Assembly: GCA_050954505.1 (NCBI GenBank)
Contig: JBPBPY010000112.1
Location: forward strand, 1 to 5,668
Source of the DNA: JAQGMO01 sp050954505
Lineage (GTDB): Bacteria > Pseudomonadota > Gammaproteobacteria > Burkholderiales > Burkholderiaceae_D
Direction of reading: 5' to 3'
Length of the DNA stretch: 5,668 nt
The translations under genes and the position numbers were made by a program. The notes below the pieces were generated by a model. It was not told where the DNA came from, did not search any database, and saw only the letters and a program-made list of their open reading frames with translations. Positions 1-5,668 of this stretch are shown in pieces (the stretch's first letter is position 1; each line of letters begins with the position of its first letter).

Positions 1-174
1 GATCGCCTCCCCGGCGTCATTGCGCCAGATTCGGGTGTCCGCTTGCGGATTGTCGCGCAGCCGAAACAGATAATCCGCCAGCACCCGGTGCTCGATTTCG
101 GCAAATTCATAAATATGGGAATGAACCCGTGGCATAGAAGGAATGGAATTGGAAATTTCTGAATTCATGGTCAT
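1..174 (-). CDS. Unrecognised protein, N-terminal 58 residues, cut by the left window edge
   Basis: Reading the minus strand from the ATG at 174-172 gives 58 uninterrupted codons to position 1 with no stop, so the rest of the gene lies outside the window. The residues start MTMNSEISNS. A hydrophilic stretch rich in His, Glu and Arg follows (VHSHIYEFAEIEHRV, then a Leu/Arg-rich helix-like segment). There is no signal peptide or membrane segment in the visible part. In-frame reading upstream hits a TAA at 192-190, so the start can only be the ATG at 174, the ATG at 168, or less likely the ATG at residue 14. None has a clear Shine-Dalgarno, and I chose the first because it is longest. The visible residues look like ordinary protein rather than a chance frame, and a plausible promoter sits just upstream. 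I do not recognise the family. The gene is divergent from the kinase and probably separately transcribed. Confidence 0.6.
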   Translation of the reverse strand, partial: MTMNSEISNSIPSMPRVHSHIYEFAEIEHRVLADYLFRLRDNPQADTRIWRNDAGEAI

Positions 175-200
175 GGCATCGCCGCAGGGTTAATGATGTG

Positions 201-229
201 ATGGTAAAACCGCATGCCTGCGCTGGCAA
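201..229 (-). promoter_or_regulatory. Candidate sigma70-type promoter for the left-edge minus-strand gene
   Basis: On the minus strand, TTGCCA (224-229, 5 of 6 to the -35 consensus) is separated by exactly 17 bp from TACCAT (201-206, 4 of 6 to the -10 consensus). Transcription would start near 194, about 20 nt before the ATG at 174. Spacing and position are good but the -10 is weak. This is inference from sequence alone. Confidence 0.35.
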
Positions 230-265
230 CGAAGCGAATCGCATGAGCTTATGCGCCCAGTAAAA

Positions 266-370
266 ATGAAGTCCAGCCTTGAGAACCTGCTAAAAAAAAT
301 TCCGGCTCTAAATCGACCCAAGAGAGTCCATGATGGCGCAGCCAAACCCGGACCGAATGGCACGAGGCAG
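266..370. repeat. Diverged direct repeat, copy 1
   Basis: The copy begins with the 13-mer ATGAAGTCCAGCC (266-278) and ends with the block GGACCGAATGGCACGAGGCAG (350-370). The same two blocks recur in the same order at 421-433 (identical) and 502-522 (18 of 21 bases the same), about 152-155 bp downstream. The sequence between the blocks is only loosely alignable: both copies have a CTG followed by an A/T-rich run. It looks like an old tandem duplication of non-coding or decayed sequence. I see no functional gene in it. Confidence 0.5.
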
Positions 371-420
371 GTACAAGTTGCAAACCAGGAGTGTACGAAC
401 CGTCTGACCAAAGCGGCACG

Positions 421-522
421 ATGAAGTCCAGCCGCATGAATCTGTTTTTAAAATTTCAGTGCCCACGCTCACCACGATAGCCCGGCAAAACAGGATGATC
501 GGGACCGAACGACACGAAGCAG
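421..522. repeat. Diverged direct repeat, copy 2
   Basis: This is the partner of the copy at 266-370. The exact 13-mer lies at 421-433 and the second block (GGACCGAA, then CACGA and GCAG with three substitutions) at 502-522. Spacing between the blocks is 81 bp here and 84 bp in copy 1. Read on the minus strand, the second block gives similar short peptides in both copies (Cys-Leu/Phe-Val-Pro/Ser-Phe-Gly-Pro). That may mean the repeat derives from coding sequence, but no intact gene remains. Confidence 0.5.
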
Positions 523-532
523 TTCCAATATG

Positions 533-727
533 CCCTATAGGGTCGTGCGTAAATTAGTACCCAACGCGACCCACGGAGACTACAGGCCTGAAGCGCCTTC
601 TTTGGTTACTTTCTTGGCGCAGCAAGAAAGTGACTGGCAGCCGGGCCACCCCCGGCAAAGCCCCCACGGTAGTGAAAACGCATTGGGGCACCCGAAGACA
701 GACTCACGCAATCTGCTTCAGTCCCCC
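533..727. repeat. Cluster of inverted repeats, possible structured RNA or dispersed palindromic element
   Basis: Several inverted repeats lie in under 200 bp. CCCTATAGGG (533-542) is a perfect palindrome. GGGTCGTG (540-547) pairs with CGCGACCC (565-572) with one G-U. ACTTTCTTG (608-616) pairs perfectly with CAAGAAAGT (623-631) around a 6-nt loop and extends to 604/635 with G-U pairs. GCCGGG (640-645) pairs with CCCGGC (651-656) around CCACC. A longer imperfect hairpin spans 685-727 (GAAG/CTTC and CAGA/TCTG with a bulged A, plus an outer GGGG/CCCC). None is followed by a T-run on the plus strand, so they are not classical terminators. From memory, motifs like the 600-656 portion recur between genes in beta- and gammaproteobacteria, which would make this a dispersed repeat, but I cannot verify that here. 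Confidence 0.45.
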
Positions 728-730
728 GCA

Positions 731-840
731 AATCCCTTAACCTCTAAACCCCTAAACTACTTGAAAACCGCCCAACCCAATACCGTCCCAAATAAAAGCC
801 CCCCAAACCATCCAACCCCACACAAACCCCCACCCAACTA
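731..840 (+). promoter_or_regulatory. C-rich, G-poor leader upstream of the kinase (rut-like composition)
   Basis: By hand count this 110-base stretch has about 50 C, 42 A, 14 T and only 4 G. It has almost no capacity to fold. The composition continues nearly to the kinase start. Long C-over-G, unstructured RNA is the hallmark of Rho-utilisation sites. If a promoter lies upstream, this segment could load Rho and attenuate the kinase mRNA. If transcription instead starts at the -10-like box at 843-848, the stretch is not in the RNA. Function is inference; composition is seen directly. Confidence 0.35.
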
Positions 841-842
841 AC

Positions 843-848
843 TACAAT
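843..848 (+). promoter_or_regulatory. Possible -10 box (TACAAT) for the kinase gene
   Basis: TACAAT matches the sigma70 -10 consensus at 5 of 6 positions. It would start transcription near 855, leaving a ~27-nt leader that includes the Shine-Dalgarno. There is no recognisable -35 at 16-18 bp upstream and no extended TGn, so it may be chance or need an activator. No better promoter was found in 430-880. Confidence 0.2.
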
Positions 849-867
849 AAAGCCTACGCACCAACCC

Positions 868-872
868 AAGGA
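868..872 (+). promoter_or_regulatory. Shine-Dalgarno fixing the kinase start at 882
   Basis: AAGGA lies 9 nt before the ATG at 882-884. The next in-frame ATG (888, Met3) would be 15 nt away, so the first ATG is the better start. Confidence 0.6.
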
Positions 873-881
873 CTCCCCCCG

Positions 882-3800
882 ATGGACATGCCCGCCACCA
901 CCACCCCCGACCAGCTCGACGAACGCCTCCTCCTGCGGGTCCTCGCCCAACTGAAAAAAGGCGACTTCGCCGCCCGCATGCCCACCGACTGGTCCGGCCT
1001 GCCGGGCAAGATCGCCGACACCCTCAACGACATTATCGAACTCAACGAATTGATGGCCGCCGGCATCACCAGCGTCAGCCGCGAGGTCGGCCGCGAAGGC
1101 CGCCTGACTCAGCGCGCCGCCGTTCCCAACCTGGCCGGTGGCTGGGAAGCCACCATCCAGTCGATCAACACCCTTATCGACGATCTGGTCCACCCGACCG
1201 CAGAAATGGCCCGCGTCATCGGCGCCGTCGCCAAGGGCGACTTGTCGCAATCGATGGCGCTCGATGTCGATGGCCGGCCACTGAAAGGCCAGTTCCTGCG
1301 CGCTGCCGCCACCGCCAACACCATGGTCGACCAGCTGAGCTCGTTTGCTTCCGAAGTCACCCGCGTGGCACGCGAAGTGGGCACCGAGGGCAAACTGGGC
1401 GGGCAGGCCGAGGTCGCGGGCGTGGCGGGCACCTGGAAAGACCTGACCGATTCGGTCAATTCCATGGCCGGCAACCTGACTTCGCAAGTGCGCAACATCG
1501 CCGAAGTCACGACAGCCGTTGCCAGCGGCGACCTGTCGAAAAAAATCACCGTGGACGTGCGCGGCGAGATCCAGCAGCTCAAGGACACCTTCAACACCAT
1601 GGTCGACCAGCTGCGCGCCTTCGCTTCCGAAGTCACGCGGGTGGCGCGCGAAGTGGGTACCGAAGGCAAGCTGGGCGGCCAGGCCTATGTGCCGGGGGTC
1701 GGTGGCACCTGGAAGGACTTGACCGACAACGTCAATTTCATGGCCTCGAACCTGACCGGCCAGGTGCGCAACATCGCCGCCGTGACCACGGCCGTGGCAA
1801 ATGGTGACCTGTCGAAAAAGATCACCGTCGACGTCAAGGGCGAAATCCTGGAATTGAAGAACACCATCAACGTGATGGTCGACCAGCTGCGTTCGTTCGC
1901 CTCCGAAGTCACCCGGGTGGCGCGCGAAGTGGGCACCGAGGGACGCCTGGGCGGGCAGGCCAATGTGCCGGGCGCCTCCGGCACCTGGAAAGACCTGACC
2001 GACAACGTCAATTTCATGGCCTCGAACCTGACCGGCCAGGTGCGCAACATCGCCGCCGTGACCACTGCAGTGGCCAATGGCGACCTGTCGAAGAAGATCA
2101 CGGTCGATGTCAAGGGCGAGATCTTCGAACTGAAGAACACCATCAACGTCATGGTCGACCAGCTGCGTTCGTTTGCCTCCGAAGTCACGCGGGTGGCGCG
2201 CGAAGTGGGCACCGAAGGACGGTTGGGCGGGCAGGCCAATGTGCCGGGCGCCTCGGGCACCTGGAAGGATTTGACCGATAACGTCAACTTCATGGCCTCG
2301 AACCTGACCGCACAGGTGCGCAACATCGCCGCCGTGACGACGGCGGTAGCCAACGGCAACCTGTCGAAAAAGATCACCGTCGATGTCCGCGGCGAGATCC
2401 TGGAACTCAAGGACACCATCAATGTGATGGTCGACCAGCTGAGTTCCTTCGCCTCCGAAGTCACGCGGGTGGCGCGCGAAGTCGGCACCGAAGGAAAACT
2501 CGGTGGCCAGGCAGAGGTCATGGGCGTGGCCGGGACCTGGAAAGACCTGACCGATTCGGTCAACTTCATGGCTGCCAATTTGACGGCGCAAGTGCGCGGC
2601 ATTGCCGGAGTCGTCAATGCGGTGGCCAATGGCGACCTGAAGAAAAAACTCACGGTGGCCGCGCGCGGGGAAATCGCCACGCTGGCCAACACCATCAATG
2701 AAATGACCGATACGCTGGCCGTGTTTGCCGACCAGGCCACCACGGTCGCCCGCGAGGTGGGGGTGGAAGGAAAACTGGGTGGCCAGGCGAGTGTACCGGG
2801 CGCGGCGGGCACCTGGAAAGACTTGACGGAAAACGTCAACCAGCTGGCCGCCAATCTCTCGACCCAGGTGCGGGCGATTGCCGAGGTCGCCACGGCAGTC
2901 ACGCGCGGCGACTTGTCGCGCTCGATCCAGGTGCAGGCCAAGGGCGAAGTCTCCGACCTGAAGGACAACATCAACGAGATGATCCGCAACCTCAAGGAAA
3001 CCACGCAAAAAAATGCCCAGCAAGATTGGCTCAAGACCAATCTGGCGCGTTTCACCCGCCTGCTGCAGGGACAGAGCGACCTCGAAACCGTGACTTCGCT
3101 GATCCTGTCGGAACTGGCGCCGCTGGTGTCGGCCCAGCACGGCATGTTCTATCTGATGGACGGCAGCGCCGGTGACCCCTTCCTGTGCATGAGCGCCAGT
3201 TATGGCGCCGGCGGCAGGGGCGAGCTGCCAGTGGCGTTCGCCCCCGGCAATGGCCTGGTGGGACAGTGCGCCCTGGAAAAGCGCCGCATCTGGCTCACCA
3301 ATGTACCGCGCGGTTATATTTCGGTGACCTCGGGTCTGGGTTCGGCCGCACCGGCCAACATCGTGGTGTTGCCGATCCTGTTCGACGGCCAGGTCAAGGC
3401 GGTGATTGAAATCGCTTCGCTGAACCGGTTTACCGATACCCATATTTCATTTCTTGACCAGTTGATGGAATCGATCGGCGTGGTGCTCAACACCATCGAG
3501 ACCAACAGCCGCACCGAAAGCCTGCTGACGCAGTCGCAGTCGCTGGCACAGGAACTGCAGCAGACCAACCAGGAACTGGCGGAAAAGGCGCGCTTGCTGT
3601 CGGAGCAGAATATCGAAGTCGAGCGCAAGAACAGCGAAGTAGAGCATGCCAAGCTCGAGCTGGAAGAAAAAGCGGCGCAGCTGGCACTGTCTTCCAAATA
3701 CAAATCGGAATTCCTGGCCAACATGTCGCATGAATTGCGCACGCCCTTGAACAGCTTGCTGATCCTGGCGCAGCAGCTCGGTGACAACCCGGACGGCAAT

Positions 3801-5126
3801 CTTTCGGGCGGCCAGGTCGAATATGCCAAAACCATCTATGGCTCGGGCAGCGATTTGCTGATCCTGATCAATGACATCCTCGACCTGGCCAAGATCGAGT
3901 CGGGCACGGTCACGCTGGATGTGAGCGAATACCGGTTCGCCACGCTGCGTGACTATGTCGAGCGCACATTCCGGCACATGGCGCAAGCGCGCCAACTGCA
4001 ATTTACCGTCGAACTGGCCGCCGACTTGCCGCTGGCGACAATGACCGATACCACGCGCTTGCAGCAGATCCTCAAAAACCTGCTGTCAAATGCATTCAAA
4101 TTCACGCTGCATGGCGAAGTGGCGCTGCACATTGGTCTGGCCAGCGGCGGCTGGAGCGTTGACCATCCCACGCTGTCGCGCGCCAGGTCGGTGCTGGCCT
4201 TTTCAGTCAGCGACACCGGCGTCGGCATTGCGGCCGACAAGCTGCAGCTGATCTTCGAAGCGTTCCAGCAGGCCGATGGCGGCACGGCCCGCAAATATGG
4301 CGGCACCGGCCTGGGACTTTCCATCAGCCGTGAACTGGCGCGCCTGCTCGACGGCGAGATCCGCGTGCGCAGCGAGGTGGGCGAGGGCAGCATCTTTACC
4401 CTGTATGTGCCCTGTGTTCCCGCCGCCGTTGAAGTCAATGCCGGTGCGGCAGCGTCCGGCGATGAACAGGCCATATCGCCCGCCGGCATGCCTCTGGCGG
4501 GCTCGACGACTTCAACGACCACGATGCCGGCTGCATCGGCCACTGCGTTGCCAACCGTTTCCTCAACAGCCTCGGACGCGATGACACCAACCGGTGCAAG
4601 CCACGGCGATGCGCGCCGCACGGCAGTGCCGGACGAGACGGCAGAAGGCAAGGCGGCTGGCCGAGCCGATATTGCCGGCTACGGCGAGGCACAGCCGGCG
4701 TTGACGGCCGAGCAAAGCGAGCGGGATGCACGCGCCATCCAGGCCGACCTTGCCGGGCACCAGGTCTTGATCGTTGACGATGATTTGCGCAACATCTTCG
4801 CCTTGAGTTCGGTTCTGGCACGGCAGAAGATGAAGGTGCTGTTCGCTGAAAACGGCCGCGATGGCATTGCCATGCTGCAGAACAATCCCGGGATTGAAAT
4901 CGTGCTGATGGATATCATGATGCCGGAAATGGATGGCTACGATACCACCCGCGCGATCCGCAGCCTGGACGCTTTCCAGCAATTGCCCATCATTACGCTG
5001 ACGGCAAAGGCAATGAAAGGCGACCGGGAAAAATGCCTGGCTGCCGGGGCCTCCGACTACATCACCAAGCCGGTGGATGTGCCCAAGCTGCTGGCGATGA
5101 TGCGCCACTGGATCAATGCGGATTGA
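882..5126 (+). CDS. Soluble poly-HAMP GAF hybrid sensor histidine kinase with C-terminal receiver domain
   Basis: This is a complete 1414-residue cytoplasmic signalling kinase with no signal peptide or membrane helix. Residues ~16-705 form a chain of alternating HAMP modules: eight canonical ones (GD[L/F] or GNL at 27, 119, 216, 308, 400, 492, 584 and 676) and seven divergent ones (REVG..EG at 67, 164, 256, 348, 440, 532 and 624). A GAF domain follows (~717-872), then a charged coiled coil (~876-941). HisKA has the H-box SHELRTP with phosphoacceptor His950. HATPase shows the N box (Asn1066, Asn1070), DTGVGI (1111-1116), the F box (1125-1132) and GGTGLGLS (1140-1147). An Ala/Ser/Thr/Pro-rich linker (~1178-1292) leads to a receiver with Asp1299/Asp1300, phosphoacceptor Asp1344, Thr1374 and Lys1396. 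All catalytic residues are present. The HAMP chain resembles that of fungal group III kinases (Nik1/Os-1). The signal sensed is unknown and no partner regulator or Hpt protein is nearby. Confidence 0.95.
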   Translation: MDMPATTTPDQLDERLLLRVLAQLKKGDFAARMPTDWSGLPGKIADTLNDIIELNELMAAGITSVSREVGREGRLTQRAAVPNLAGGWEATIQSINTLIDDLVHPTAEMARVIGAVAKGDLSQSMALDVDGRPLKGQFLRAAATANTMVDQLSSFASEVTRVAREVGTEGKLGGQAEVAGVAGTWKDLTDSVNSMAGNLTSQVRNIAEVTTAVASGDLSKKITVDVRGEIQQLKDTFNTMVDQLRAFASEVTRVAREVGTEGKLGGQAYVPGVGGTWKDLTDNVNFMASNLTGQVRNIAAVTTAVANGDLSKKITVDVKGEILELKNTINVMVDQLRSFASEVTRVAREVGTEGRLGGQANVPGASGTWKDLTDNVNFMASNLTGQVRNIAAVTTAVANGDLSKKITVDVKGEIFELKNTINVMVDQLRSFASEVTRVAREVGTEGRLGGQANVPGASGTWKDLTDNVNFMASNLTAQVRNIAAVTTAVANGNLSKKITVDVRGEILELKDTINVMVDQLSSFASEVTRVAREVGTEGKLGGQAEVMGVAGTWKDLTDSVNFMAANLTAQVRGIAGVVNAVANGDLKKKLTVAARGEIATLANTINEMTDTLAVFADQATTVAREVGVEGKLGGQASVPGAAGTWKDLTENVNQLAANLSTQVRAIAEVATAVTRGDLSRSIQVQAKGEVSDLKDNINEMIRNLKETTQKNAQQDWLKTNLARFTRLLQGQSDLETVTSLILSELAPLVSAQHGMFYLMDGSAGDPFLCMSASYGAGGRGELPVAFAPGNGLVGQCALEKRRIWLTNVPRGYISVTSGLGSAAPANIVVLPILFDGQVKAVIEIASLNRFTDTHISFLDQLMESIGVVLNTIETNSRTESLLTQSQSLAQELQQTNQELAEKARLLSEQNIEVERKNSEVEHAKLELEEKAAQLALSSKYKSEFLANMSHELRTPLNSLLILAQQLGDNPDGNLSGGQVEYAKTIYGSGSDLLILINDILDLAKIESGTVTLDVSEYRFATLRDYVERTFRHMAQARQLQFTVELAADLPLATMTDTTRLQQILKNLLSNAFKFTLHGEVALHIGLASGGWSVDHPTLSRARSVLAFSVSDTGVGIAADKLQLIFEAFQQADGGTARKYGGTGLGLSISRELARLLDGEIRVRSEVGEGSIFTLYVPCVPAAVEVNAGAAASGDEQAISPAGMPLAGSTTSTTTMPAASATALPTVSSTASDAMTPTGASHGDARRTAVPDETAEGKAAGRADIAGYGEAQPALTAEQSERDARAIQADLAGHQVLIVDDDLRNIFALSSVLARQKMKVLFAENGRDGIAMLQNNPGIEIVLMDIMMPEMDGYDTTRAIRSLDAFQQLPIITLTAKAMKGDREKCLAAGASDYITKPVDVPKLLAMMRHWINAD
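1344..2999 (+). repeat. Six in-frame 276-bp tandem repeats (92 residues each) encoding paired HAMP modules
   Basis: Units start at Phe155, 247, 339, 431, 523 and 615 (nt 1344, 1620, 1896, 2172, 2448 and 2724), with exactly 92 residues between them. Each encodes a divergent HAMP (AREVG.EG, then GTWKDLT) followed by a canonical HAMP (QVR.IA, AVA.GDLSKK, GEI). By eye, units 2 and 3 differ at about 5 of 92 residues and units 3 and 4 at about 6. Units 1, 5 and 6 are more diverged. Units 2 and 3 share a perfect 70-bp DNA match (1720-1789 with 1996-2065). A further degenerate unit lies upstream (residues ~59-154), with a 5-residue insertion after the canonical GDL of residue 119. Confidence 0.9.
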
Positions 5127-5131
5127 TTGTT

Positions 5132-5270
5132 GGGTTGAGGGAACCCGGCATGCGATCCTGTTACTCATGACGTATCGAAGTCTGCTGGCATGCAGACGCT
5201 CGTGATGCGGCCGGCTCACGACAAATGCCCCTGCGGCATGGCTGTCGCAGACCGGCCGGGCAACGACAGC
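5132..5270. repeat. Small GC-rich inverted repeats between the kinase and the downstream gene
   Basis: Four short hairpins can be drawn in this gap: GGGTT/AACCC (5132-5136 with 5142-5146), GTCTGC/GCAGAC (5180-5185 with 5192-5197), ATGCC/GGCAT (5225-5229 with 5235-5239) and GCTGTCG/CGACAGC (5241-5247 with 5264-5270). The loop of the last contains the palindrome CCGGCCGG. None has a T-run, so there is no convincing intrinsic terminator after the kinase. They could be chance in GC-rich DNA, or mRNA structure before the next gene. No convincing promoter is visible in the 173-bp gap. Confidence 0.3.
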
Positions 5271-5290
5271 TGACGTACGGGGCATCTTTC

Positions 5291-5295
5291 GAGGA
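5291..5295 (+). promoter_or_regulatory. Shine-Dalgarno (GAGGA) deciding the start of the right-edge gene
   Basis: GAGGA lies 4 nt before the ATG at 5300, slightly close but usable. An in-frame ATG 25 codons upstream (5225) has no Shine-Dalgarno and would add an Arg-rich segment overlapping the inverted repeats, so 5300 is preferred. Confidence 0.5.
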
Positions 5296-5299
5296 CATC

Positions 5300-5668
5300 A
5301 TGGCCTTATCCAAATCAAGCAACCACACCATCAAGATCGACAGCAGCACCACGCCGGCGCAGGTCGATGAATTTCTGGAAAAATTGAAGCTGGAAGATCA
5401 TTTGCGTGGTGTTCCGTTGCCGGAAGATGGCAGCGTGCAGCTGTATGCACTACGCTCCGAACTGGTCAAGAAGCCGGGCTCGACCGATGAGCGCGAAGAA
5501 CATCTGGCGGCGGCACGCGTGGCCATCGAAGTGGTATTCGATCCCTTGAAACAGTTCGCCAGTCTGGCCGATGTCGGGCAGGCCCTGCGCCATATCGACA
5601 AGATCATGCACCGGCAAAAGCACGCCGCCCGGGTTGGTGATTTGTTGCCATCAGTAAAAACTTTGGCG
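5300..5668 (+). CDS. Unrecognised cytoplasmic protein, N-terminal 123 residues, cut by the right window edge
   Basis: Starting at ATG 5300 the frame stays open for 123 codons to the window end, so the stop lies outside. The protein begins MALSKSSNHTIKID. It then shows a probable helix (AQVDEFLEKLKLEDHLRG), a short strand-like segment (SVQLYALRSEL), and charged helical stretches containing AAARVAIEVVFDPL and LRHIDKIMHRQKHAARVGDL. There is no signal peptide, membrane segment or metal-binding pattern. High third-position GC and the mixed amphipathic pattern support real coding. It lies 173 nt after the kinase on the same strand with no obvious terminator between, so co-transcription is possible but not shown. 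I do not recognise the family and assign no function. Confidence 0.7.
   Translation, partial: MALSKSSNHTIKIDSSTTPAQVDEFLEKLKLEDHLRGVPLPEDGSVQLYALRSELVKKPGSTDEREEHLAAARVAIEVVFDPLKQFASLADVGQALRHIDKIMHRQKHAARVGDLLPSVKTLA

Noticed and set aside
190..437. Two short overlapping minus-strand frames of 62-73 codons.
   Set aside because: They cover the diverged direct repeat, lack ribosome binding sites and resemble no known protein. They may be remnants but are not supportable as genes.
530..841. A 103-codon plus-strand frame upstream of the kinase.
   Set aside because: It has no Shine-Dalgarno, runs through the hairpin cluster, and ends in Pro/Asn/Lys low complexity dictated by the C/A-rich leader. 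It is more likely a reading of an intergenic repeat than a gene.
1344..2999. Regularly spaced repeats resembling a CRISPR array or other non-coding array.
   Set aside because: The 276-bp units are in frame, contiguous and encode HAMP modules. There are no short repeats separated by unique spacers.
1685..3145. A second long antisense frame (486 codons) within the kinase gene.
   Set aside because: It is also a frame shadow of the tandem repeats, with Ser/Arg/Thr-rich repetitive translation and no recognisable domain.
744..3443. An 899-codon open reading frame on the strand opposite the kinase.
   Set aside because: It lies antisense to the HAMP repeats and GAF. Its repetitive His/Gly/Asp-rich translation mirrors the 92-residue period of the sense protein, and it ends in low-complexity sequence from the C-rich leader. 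High third-position GC in the real gene explains the absence of stops.
5132..5146. Possible intrinsic terminator of the kinase gene.
   Set aside because: The stem is only 5 bp and no T-tract follows.
4563..5285. A 240-codon minus-strand frame spanning the kinase end and the gap.
   Set aside because: It is antisense to the conserved receiver domain, has no recognisable motif and has no Shine-Dalgarno evidence.

Overview
The window is GC-rich, has high third-position GC, and looks like a proteobacterial chromosome. The kinase type and codon use fit a betaproteobacterium, perhaps Burkholderiales/Oxalobacteraceae. That placement is inference, because no rRNA or other phylogenetic marker is present. 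The window holds one complete gene, two genes cut by the window edges, and two intergenic gaps.

Layout: (1) Positions 1-174, minus strand: the first 58 codons of an unrecognised protein that runs off the left edge. (2) Positions 175-881: a 707-bp gap between two divergently oriented genes. It contains a plausible promoter for the left gene, two diverged copies of a ~150-bp sequence, a cluster of inverted repeats (533-727), and a very C-rich, G-poor leader leading into a good Shine-Dalgarno. (3) Positions 882-5126, plus strand: a 1414-residue soluble hybrid histidine kinase. Its first ~705 residues are a chain of about fifteen HAMP modules, followed by GAF, a coiled coil, HisKA (His950), HATPase, a low-complexity linker and a receiver domain (Asp1344). 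(4) Positions 5127-5299: a gap with several small GC-rich inverted repeats but no classical terminator. (5) Positions 5300-5668, plus strand: the first 123 codons of an unrecognised, apparently cytoplasmic protein that runs off the right edge.

How it may work: the kinase has no membrane segment, so it should sense an internal signal through the GAF domain and/or the HAMP chain. It would autophosphorylate on His950 and pass phosphate to its own receiver. No Hpt protein or separate response regulator lies in the window, so the downstream relay must be elsewhere. The most notable structures are the 92-residue (276-bp) tandem array inside the kinase gene, and the unexplained hairpin cluster plus C-rich leader upstream of it. 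I found no CRISPR array, tRNA, rRNA, insertion sequence or clearly new enzyme system.
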